A DNA stretch of 27,561 bases, taken from positions 1-27,561 of the forward strand of contig CAYXOX010000026.1 in assembly GCA_964466745.1 (NCBI GenBank), written 5' to 3'. The stretch comes from CAYXOX01 sp964466745 (GTDB lineage Bacteria > Pseudomonadota > Alphaproteobacteria > Rhodobacterales > Rhodobacteraceae). Of this stretch, positions 21,907 through 27,561 are shown in pieces (within the stretch, counting starts at the first letter, position 1; each line of letters starts with the position of its first letter). Under the pieces are notes generated by a model. The model was not told the origin of the DNA, searched no databases, and saw only the letters and a program-made list of their open reading frames with translations. The position numbers and the translations under genes were made by a program.

Positions 21907-23550
21907 GTGTCGGCATCCAGCACACCTTGGTTCCGCTTGCGGGCAATACTTGCCTGTTTCTACATCATGCTCGCGCTCCTCGCCGCACCGGCGCAGGCCG
22001 CCCCCTACGCGGCCATGGTGATGGATGCGCGCTCCGGCGAAGTTCTGCACGCACGCAACGCCGATACCCGCCTGCACCCGGCATCGCTCACCAAGATGAT
22101 GACGCTCTACGTCGCCTTCGAGGCCGTGCGGCGCGGCGAGATCACGCTCGACACGAAGATCCGCATTTCCAGCAAGGCCGCGGCGGAACCTCCGTCCAAG
22201 CTGGGGCTGCGCGCCGGGACCAGCCTCGAACTGCGCTACCTGATCCGCGCGTCGGCCGTGCGGTCCGCCAACGACGCGGCGACCGCCATCGCAGAAGGCA
22301 TCTCCGGCAGCGAGGCGGCCTTCGCCGAGCGCATGAACCGCACCGCGCGGGCCCTCGGCATGACGCGCACCACCTTCAAGAACGCCCACGGGCTGACACA
22401 GGCAGGGCATCTCTCCACCGCCCGCGACATGACCCTGCTCGGGCGGCGGCTGCTCTACGATTACCCGCAGTACTACAACCTGTTCTCGCGCCGCTCTACA
22501 CATGCCGGCATCGCGACGGTCAACAACACCAACCGCCGCCTGCTCGACGCCTATTCCGGCGCCGATGGTATCAAGACGGGCTACACCCGCGCCGCGGGCT
22601 TCAACCTCGTGGCTTCGGCCCAGCGGGGCAACGAACGGGTGATCGCCACAGTCTTCGGGGGCACGTCGACGGCGGCCCGCAACGCCCGGGTCGCCGAGCT
22701 TCTCGATCTCGGTTTCCGCCGCGCGGCGCCGAACGTCGCCGTTCGCAAGCCTCCGCCCCCGGCCTGGGACAACGTCCCCCCGGGAGCTGCGGGCAAGACG
22801 TTGCGCGTCGTCACGGCCGTGGGCCGTTCGCAGCGGCCGTCACCGCGGCAGGCGCCGGGCGGCGAGATGCTTCTCGCGCTGGAGCAGGGGATCGACGCTG
22901 CCGTGGGCAGCGTGCAGGAAGCCGCGGCGGCGCAAGCAGCGGCGGCCGCGGCGGAAGGCCTGGCCGCGCCCAAGCCCCAGCCCCGCCCCCAGGAGCTTGT
23001 CGTCGCGGGCGCAGCGCCTGACGCGCCGGAGATCGTCGGCGCGCCGTCCCCCCGCCCGGAGGCTGAGCCGGCGCAGGTGCTCACGGCAGAAGCGGCACCC
23101 GATGCCGCCACGGCCGCGCCGCCCGCAGCTGTGGGCGCTGCGGTTGCCGAGGCGCTTGAACTGGTCGAGGCACAATCCGGCAACGCTTCGGCGGAGGCTG
23201 CGGTTTCCGCACCGGAAGAACGGCGCCCGGCCGATCTCGTGATGGCCGCAATCGAGCCGCCTCCGCAGGCCGAAGGCGAGCCGGTCGTCGTGTCGCGCGT
23301 TTCCAGCTCCGGAAACCGGCACTGGGGCATCAACGTGGGCCGCTACGGCTCGCGCTACCAGGCCGAACGCATCCTGCTGAAAACGGCACTCAACGAGATG
23401 AGCACGCTGGAGGGTTCGCTGCGGCGCGTCGTTCGCCAGCCGACGGGGTTCGACGCGAACTTCATGGGCCTGTCCCGGGAAACCGCCGATCTCGCCTGCC
23501 GCCGGCTTCAGGCGCGCGACGTTCCCTGCTTCATGATCGGCCCCTCCTGA
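21907..23550 (+). CDS. D-alanyl-D-alanine carboxypeptidase with C-terminal SPOR domain
   Basis: The 547-residue protein is a periplasmic penicillin-binding peptidase of the S11 (DacA/DacF) family that trims pentapeptides in peptidoglycan. It has a signal peptide (cut after A-Q-A, residue 31) and the catalytic motifs S60-L-T-K63, S-A-N (R-S-A-N-D) and K-T-G (G-I-K-T-G-Y-T). An Ala/Pro/Glu-rich linker of about 190 residues follows, then a C-terminal SPOR domain (I-N-V-G-R-Y-G-S onward) that binds denuded glycan at division sites. I place the start at GTG 21907, where GAGG is 6 bases upstream and the signal peptide is standard. An upstream ATG (21862) would give an N-terminal extension and lies only about 8 bases from the predicted transcription start. 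Confidence 0.88.
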   Translation: MSASSTPWFRLRAILACFYIMLALLAAPAQAAPYAAMVMDARSGEVLHARNADTRLHPASLTKMMTLYVAFEAVRRGEITLDTKIRISSKAAAEPPSKLGLRAGTSLELRYLIRASAVRSANDAATAIAEGISGSEAAFAERMNRTARALGMTRTTFKNAHGLTQAGHLSTARDMTLLGRRLLYDYPQYYNLFSRRSTHAGIATVNNTNRRLLDAYSGADGIKTGYTRAAGFNLVASAQRGNERVIATVFGGTSTAARNARVAELLDLGFRRAAPNVAVRKPPPPAWDNVPPGAAGKTLRVVTAVGRSQRPSPRQAPGGEMLLALEQGIDAAVGSVQEAAAAQAAAAAAEGLAAPKPQPRPQELVVAGAAPDAPEIVGAPSPRPEAEPAQVLTAEAAPDAATAAPPAAVGAAVAEALELVEAQSGNASAEAAVSAPEERRPADLVMAAIEPPPQAEGEPVVVSRVSSSGNRHWGINVGRYGSRYQAERILLKTALNEMSTLEGSLRRVVRQPTGFDANFMGLSRETADLACRRLQARDVPCFMIGPS

Positions 23551-23773
23551 CCGAAGGTCGCGGCCGGCCGGCCCGGCCGAGCCGGCACACCTGCAACAAT
23601 CGCCGGCCACAGCGCCCCGGATTGTTTCAGCGCGGCCGCTTCGCAGGCGGGCTGGGCGCGGTTCCAATCACCGGGCATCAACGCACCGTGAGGGGGCTGT
23701 CGCAGGCGGCGCGGGATCGGCATGTCTTCACCGCAACGCCCGCCGTCGCGGGCCCCAGGAGGCAAGGCCCGTG

Positions 23774-24517
23774 ATGACGGAACAGACCAGACCCGAAGGC
23801 CCCGCCGCGCAACGACGCTATGGCCGCATCCTCCCGCTTGCCGTGATCGGCGCGGTCGCGGTTGCCGGTGCCGTCGCGCTCGGCGACGTGCTCAGCTTCG
23901 AGACGCTGCGGGACAACCGCGAAGCGCTGCTCGCCTTCCGCGACGCGAACTACCCGCTGACCGTGGCGCTCTTCATGCTTGCCTACATCGTGATTGTGGC
24001 CTTCTCGCTGCCCGGCGCAACCGTGGCCACGCTCACCGGCGGCTTCCTCTTCGCGACCTTCCCGGGCGTCCTCTTCAACGTCGGCGCAGCGACGGTCGGC
24101 GCAACACTGATCTTCCTCGCGGCGCGCTGGGGCCTCGGCGAACGGCTGGCCGTGCGAATGCAGGCGAGCGAGGGAAGCGTGCGCCGCATCAAGGAGGGCA
24201 TCGACCGCAACCAGTGGGAAATGCTCTTCCTGATCCGGCTGGTGCCGGCGGTGCCGTTCTTCGTGGCCAACCTCGTACCGGCCCTCGTGGGCGTTCCGAC
24301 GGTGCGGTTCGTGATCACGACCTTCCTCGGCATCATTCCCGGCGGGCTGGTCTACACCTCCGTGGGCGCCGGGCTCGGCGAGGTCTTCGAACGGGGCGAG
24401 ACGCCCGATCTCGGCATCATCTTCGAGCCGCAGATCCTGCTGCCGCTGCTCGGCCTCGCTGCTCTCGCCGCACTCCCGATCGCCGTCAGGGCGATCCGCG
24501 GCAGCCGCGGCTTGTGA
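23774..24517 (+). CDS. TVP38/TMEM64 family (DedA-like, SNARE-associated) membrane protein
   Basis: The 247-residue protein is an inner-membrane protein of the TVP38/TMEM64 branch of the DedA/SNARE-associated superfamily. It has about five to six hydrophobic segments: near residues 18-37, 58-82, 85-115 and 150-185, plus one at the C-terminus. The family signature F-S-L-P-G-A-T-V-A-T-L-T-G-G-F-L-F lies in the first half and R-L-V-P-A-V-P-F-F-V-A-N-L-V-P-A-L in the second, with a re-entrant, Pro/Gly-rich character. DedA relatives are linked to lipid-carrier flipping and membrane homeostasis, but this branch has no firm function. AGGAGG (23757-23762) serves either ATG 23774 or GTG 23771. It heads a likely operon with a flavoprotein and a histidine kinase. 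Confidence 0.88.
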   Translation: MTEQTRPEGPAAQRRYGRILPLAVIGAVAVAGAVALGDVLSFETLRDNREALLAFRDANYPLTVALFMLAYIVIVAFSLPGATVATLTGGFLFATFPGVLFNVGAATVGATLIFLAARWGLGERLAVRMQASEGSVRRIKEGIDRNQWEMLFLIRLVPAVPFFVANLVPALVGVPTVRFVITTFLGIIPGGLVYTSVGAGLGEVFERGETPDLGIIFEPQILLPLLGLAALAALPIAVRAIRGSRGL

Positions 24518-24591
24518 GGGGCGCTCCTCGCCAAAATGAAAATCGCGCAGCGCCCGAGGGCGCGGCCTTCCAACCGCGAGGCACGACGGAA

Positions 24592-26007
24592 ATGGAACGA
24601 GTGGAAACGGACGTGTTGGTGATCGGTGCCGGGTCCGGCGGGCTTTCGGTCGCCGCAGGCGCCGTGCAAATGGGCGCATCGGTGGTCCTGCTCGAGGCCC
24701 ACGAGATGGGCGGCGACTGCCTGAACTTCGGCTGCGTGCCTTCCAAGGCGCTGCTGGCCGCCGGCAAGCAGGCTCACGCGATGACGACGGGCGCGCCCTT
24801 CGGCGTGGCCCCGGTGCAGCCCGAGGCCGACTATGCCGCCGCGAAAGACCATGTGCGCCGCGCGATCGAGACGATCGCGCCGGTGGACAGCCAGGACCGC
24901 TTCGAGGGTCTCGGCGTGAGGGTCATCCGGGCGCGTGGCCGGTTCGTCTCGCCGCGCGAGGTGGAGGCGGGGGATACCCGCATCAAGGCGCGCCGGATCG
25001 TCGTTGCCACGGGCTCCTCCCCCTTCGTGCCGCCGATCGAAGGGCTGGAGGCCGTTCCGTATTTCACCAATGAGACGATCTTCGGCCTGCGGGAGAAGCC
25101 GCGCCACCTGCTGATCATCGGCGGCGGCCCCATCGGCATGGAAATGGCGCAGGCCCATGTACGGCTGGGGTGCAGGGTGACGGTGCTCGAGGGCCAGAAG
25201 GCGCTCGGCAAGGACGACCCCGAACTCGCCGCCTTGGTGCTGGAGCGTCTCCGCGGGGAAGGCGTGGAGATCCGCGAGGGAGAAGCCGCCGAACGCATCA
25301 CCGGCACCGAGGGCGACATCACCGTTCACACCGCGAGCGGCACCATCACCGGCAGCCACCTGCTGATCGCGGTCGGACGCGCGGCCAACGTAGCCGACAT
25401 GGGGCTGGACGTGGCCGGCATCGAGCACGACCGGCGCGGCATCAAGGTGGATGGGGGTCTGCGCACCAGCAACCGCCGGGTCTATGCCATAGGCGACGTG
25501 GCCGGCGGTTTGCAGTTCACCCATGTTGCGGGATACCACGCGGGCATCGTGATCCGCTCGATGCTGTTCGGCCTCCCCGCGAAGGCAGGCACGTCGCACA
25601 TTCCCTGGGCGACCTACACGGACCCGGAACTCGCCCAGGTGGGGCTGACCGAGGCCGAGGCCCGCGCCCGGCACGGCGACCGGCTCGAGGTCGTGGGGTT
25701 CGACTATGCCGAGAACGATCGCGCCATTGCCGAGGGCAAGACGACGGGCCGGATCAAGGTGATGGTGGTGCGCGGCAGGCCGGTGGGAGCTTCGATCGCC
25801 GGTGCCCAGGCCGGCGAGTTGATCTCGCTCTGGGCGCTTGCGATCTCTGCCGGGCTGAAGATGAGCGCGGTTGGCGGCATGGTTGCGCCCTACCCCACGC
25901 TGATGGAGATTAACAAGCGCGCCGCGGGCGCCTACTTTGCGCCGAGGCTCTTCGAGAGCGCGACGGTCAAACGGGTGGTGCGGCTGGTCCAGCGCATCCT
26001 GCCCTGA
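24592..26007 (+). CDS. FAD-dependent pyridine nucleotide-disulfide oxidoreductase, mercuric reductase-like
   Basis: The 471-residue protein is a class I flavoprotein disulfide reductase related to MerA and dihydrolipoamide dehydrogenase. It has an FAD-binding V-I-G-A-G-S-G-G, the redox pair Cys43 and Cys48 in G-D-C-L-N-F-G-C-V-P-S-K, a NAD(P)H fold (I-I-G-G-G-P-I-G-M-E), a second FAD motif (A-I-G-D-V-A-G) and the dimerisation domain. The usual H-P-T-x-x-E catalytic dyad is Y434-P-T-L-M-E439, so the proton-relay histidine is tyrosine; MerA, as I recall, also lacks that histidine. The MerA vicinal C-terminal cysteine pair is absent, so mercury reduction is unlikely. The start at 24592 has a weak GGA site. 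It lies between the TVP38 gene (74-base gap) and the kinase gene (14-base gap). Confidence 0.88.
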   Translation: MERVETDVLVIGAGSGGLSVAAGAVQMGASVVLLEAHEMGGDCLNFGCVPSKALLAAGKQAHAMTTGAPFGVAPVQPEADYAAAKDHVRRAIETIAPVDSQDRFEGLGVRVIRARGRFVSPREVEAGDTRIKARRIVVATGSSPFVPPIEGLEAVPYFTNETIFGLREKPRHLLIIGGGPIGMEMAQAHVRLGCRVTVLEGQKALGKDDPELAALVLERLRGEGVEIREGEAAERITGTEGDITVHTASGTITGSHLLIAVGRAANVADMGLDVAGIEHDRRGIKVDGGLRTSNRRVYAIGDVAGGLQFTHVAGYHAGIVIRSMLFGLPAKAGTSHIPWATYTDPELAQVGLTEAEARARHGDRLEVVGFDYAENDRAIAEGKTTGRIKVMVVRGRPVGASIAGAQAGELISLWALAISAGLKMSAVGGMVAPYPTLMEINKRAAGAYFAPRLFESATVKRVVRLVQRILP

Positions 26008-26021
26008 GCCCCGGAGGGGTG

Positions 26022-27422
26022 ATGCTCAATTCGCTGTCTGGGCGGTTCCTGATCCTGACGGTCATCTTCGTGATGATCGCGGAGGTGCTGATCTTCGTGC
26101 CCTCCGTGGCCCGTTTCAGGGAGGACTACCTGCTGGCGCGGCTCGAGCGGGCCCAGATCGCCTCCCTTGCGCTGCTGGCCGACGAGATGATCTCGGCGGA
26201 TCTCGAAGAGGAGCTGCTCGCCAACGCCGGGGTGTTCAACGTGGTGCTGCGCCGCAACGAGGTGCGCCAGCTCGTGCTCTCCTCGCCGATCCCGGCCCCG
26301 ATCCACGCCAGCTACGATCTGCGCGACGCCGGGCCGGCCGTTCTGATCCGTGACGCGATGCGCCAGCTGGTGGACGCCGAGCCCCGCGTGATCCGGGTGA
26401 TCGGCACGCCGTTACGCGACGCGGGCCTTCTCATCGAGGTCGCCATGCCCACGGGCCCGCTCAGGGCCGAGATGCTCGATTACGGGCTGCGTATCCTCCT
26501 GCTTTCGGCGGTGATCTCGGGCGTGACCGCCGCGCTGCTCTTCTTCGCGGTGCGGCGCATTCTCGTGAAGCCGATCCGCGGGGTGGTCGACTACATGGTG
26601 CGCTATGCCGAGGCGCCCGAGGACGCCCGGCGCATCATCGAGCCCAGCGCCGGCATCACGGAGATCCGTGAGGCCGAAACCGCGCTCAGGACGCTTCAGA
26701 CCCAGCTCACCGGTGCCCTGCGCCAGAAGGAGCGGCTCGCCGCGCTCGGCGGCGCGGTGGCCCGCGTGAGCCACGATCTGCGCAACATCCTGACGTCCAC
26801 CCAGCTTTTCACCGACAGGCTGGAGACGAGCGAGGATCCCACCGTGCGACGGCTGGCCCCGAAACTCGTGAGGTCGGTTCAACGGGCGATGAACCTGTGC
26901 GAGGCGACGCTGGCCTTCGGCCGCGCGGAGGAGCCGCCACCGGCGCTCACCCGCGTCCGTGTCGCGGAAATCATCGAAGATGTGGTCGAAGGCGAACGCC
27001 TTGCCGCCGGAACGGCGGAGATCTCGTTCTCCGAGGATGTGCCGGCAGGCCTCGTCATGCGGGCAGACCCGGAGCAGCTTTTCCGGGTGCTGACCAACCT
27101 GATGCGCAACGCGCGGCAGGCGATCGAGGCGACGGGCGAGCCCGGGGAAATCTGCATCGCCGCCCGCGAGGAGGAGCAGGCCTGGCACATCGACGTGAGC
27201 GATACGGGCCCCGGCCTGCCGGAAAAGGCCCGCGAGCACCTGTTCACGCCCTTCCAGGGAACCGTTCGCAAGGGCGGTTCGGGCCTTGGTCTGGCGATCT
27301 CGGCAGAGCTCGTGCGCGGCCACGGCGGCACGCTGGAACTGACCCGCAGTTGCGCCGAGGGCTCCACCTTCCGGATCACGCTGCCCAAGGGCAGCGGCTC
27401 ATCGTTCGGAGCGGCCGCCTGA
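26022..27422 (+). CDS. Membrane sensor histidine kinase
   Basis: The 466-residue kinase has a membrane helix at about 9-30, a periplasmic sensor region of roughly 120 residues without cysteine pairs or a recognised fold, and a second helix at about 155-177. A HAMP-like linker follows (V-K-P-I-R-G-V-V-D-Y-M). The dimerisation helix carries the phosphorylated His251 (S-H-D-L-R-N), and the ATPase domain has Asn363 (N-L-M-R-N-A), Asp394 (D-T-G-P-G-L) and G-G-S-G-L-G-L-A-I-S. It would autophosphorylate and pass phosphate to a response regulator, but none is encoded in view. The start at 26022 follows GGAGG by 4 bases; GTG at 26019 overlaps the site. It lies 14 bases after the flavoprotein gene, so co-expression is likely. 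The signal is unknown. Confidence 0.9.
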   Translation: MLNSLSGRFLILTVIFVMIAEVLIFVPSVARFREDYLLARLERAQIASLALLADEMISADLEEELLANAGVFNVVLRRNEVRQLVLSSPIPAPIHASYDLRDAGPAVLIRDAMRQLVDAEPRVIRVIGTPLRDAGLLIEVAMPTGPLRAEMLDYGLRILLLSAVISGVTAALLFFAVRRILVKPIRGVVDYMVRYAEAPEDARRIIEPSAGITEIREAETALRTLQTQLTGALRQKERLAALGGAVARVSHDLRNILTSTQLFTDRLETSEDPTVRRLAPKLVRSVQRAMNLCEATLAFGRAEEPPPALTRVRVAEIIEDVVEGERLAAGTAEISFSEDVPAGLVMRADPEQLFRVLTNLMRNARQAIEATGEPGEICIAAREEEQAWHIDVSDTGPGLPEKAREHLFTPFQGTVRKGGSGLGLAISAELVRGHGGTLELTRSCAEGSTFRITLPKGSGSSFGAAA

Positions 27423-27443
27423 GCCGCCGGACAAGTTTACCCC

Positions 27444-27472
27444 TTGCATTGGCGGGTGGGCGCCGTTACCTC
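27444..27472 (+). promoter_or_regulatory. Weak promoter candidate of the tRNA-Arg gene
   Basis: TTGCAT (27444-27449) lies 17 bases before TACCTC (27467-27472), 10 bases ahead of the tRNA 5' end. The -10 matches the consensus poorly, so this is only a candidate. Confidence 0.3.
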
Positions 27473-27482
27473 CCCACCCCAC

Positions 27483-27559
27483 GCGCTGGTAGCTCAGTTG
27501 GATAGAGTACTTGACTACGAATCAAGGGGTCGGGGGTTCGAATCCTCCCCAGCGCGCCA
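27483..27559 (+). tRNA. tRNA-Arg (anticodon ACG)
   Basis: A complete cloverleaf is visible: acceptor stem GCGCTGG (27483-27489) with CCAGCGC (27549-27555), D arm GCTC...GAGT, anticodon stem CTTGA/TCAAG with loop CTACGAA giving anticodon ACG, variable loop, T arm GGGGG-TTCGAAT-CCTCC (one G-T pair), discriminator G and an encoded CCA (27557-27559). The anticodon ACG, with A34 normally converted to inosine, reads CGU, CGC and CGA. The window ends two bases after the gene. Confidence 0.97.
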
Positions 27560-27561
27560 CT

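Noticed and set aside
23551..23773. GGCCGGCCGGCC palindromes after the carboxypeptidase gene, considered as terminator or operator
   Set aside because: Low-complexity GC runs that can pair in many ways; no T tract and no clear promoter could be chosen in the gap.
24592..26007. Mercury resistance (merA) call for the flavoprotein
   Set aside because: The C-terminal vicinal cysteines and N-terminal metal-binding domain of MerA are absent and there are no mer genes nearby; only the fold and redox pair are shared.

Overview
The window is a GC-rich chromosomal segment that looks like core genome of an alphaproteobacterium, most likely of the Rhodobacterales/Rhodobacteraceae type. The grounds are family resemblance: a COQ9-type ubiquinone protein, a conserved LysR regulator, FadH, HemF, a dgcN-dgcA D-glutamate module, and an intergenic element (about 1497-1529) of a kind I recall from Roseobacter-group genomes. 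I saw no insertion sequence, phage gene, CRISPR array or defence locus. Nearly every gene is full length with a plausible start, so this is mostly ordinary housekeeping territory.

Layout. 1-31 holds what may be the first codons of a leftward gene that runs off the window. 449-3385 is a rightward three-gene operon: dgcN, dgcA and a D-amino-acid aminotransferase, for D-glutamate/D-amino-acid catabolism. 3625-5353 is a leftward pair, COQ9 followed by a quinone oxidoreductase. 5397-5753 is rpsU with its own promoter and a strong intrinsic terminator, which it shares with convergent mscL (5816-6214). 6497-9742 carries a Nu-class-like GST and pheT (without pheS); 9938-10390 is a YtoQ-family gene converging on sfsA (10407-11132). 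11194-13664 is a tight rightward cluster: MoaB/CinA-like molybdopterin-binding protein, GNAT acetyltransferase, and periplasmic OmpA-domain protein. 13686-16986 reads leftward: fadH, a translationally coupled 78-residue two-helix membrane protein, then a LysR regulator. hemF (17080-17973) diverges from a small lipoprotein (18088-18483).

18689-20898 is a leftward cluster of clpS, an RsmC-like methyltransferase and an atypical SDR that has lost its active-site lysine. It diverges from a HAD hydrolase (20976-21719), which is followed by a penicillin-binding D-Ala-D-Ala carboxypeptidase with a C-terminal SPOR domain (21907-23550). 23774-27422 is a likely operon of a TVP38/TMEM64 (DedA-like) membrane protein, a MerA/dihydrolipoamide-dehydrogenase-like flavoprotein and a membrane histidine kinase with no partner regulator in view. 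A tRNA-Arg(ACG) gene (27483-27559) ends the window.

The points most worth a second look are the TVP38-flavoprotein-kinase trio as a possible membrane/redox-sensing module, the SDR with a degenerate catalytic set, the D-glutamate operon with two possible exits for nitrogen, the small membrane protein coupled to fadH, and several regulatory structures. These include a hairpin between the Shine-Dalgarno and start codon of rpsU, a stem containing both stop codons of a convergent gene pair, and a triple 10-bp repeat in the leader of the carboxypeptidase. I do not see convincing evidence of a wholly new multi-gene system.
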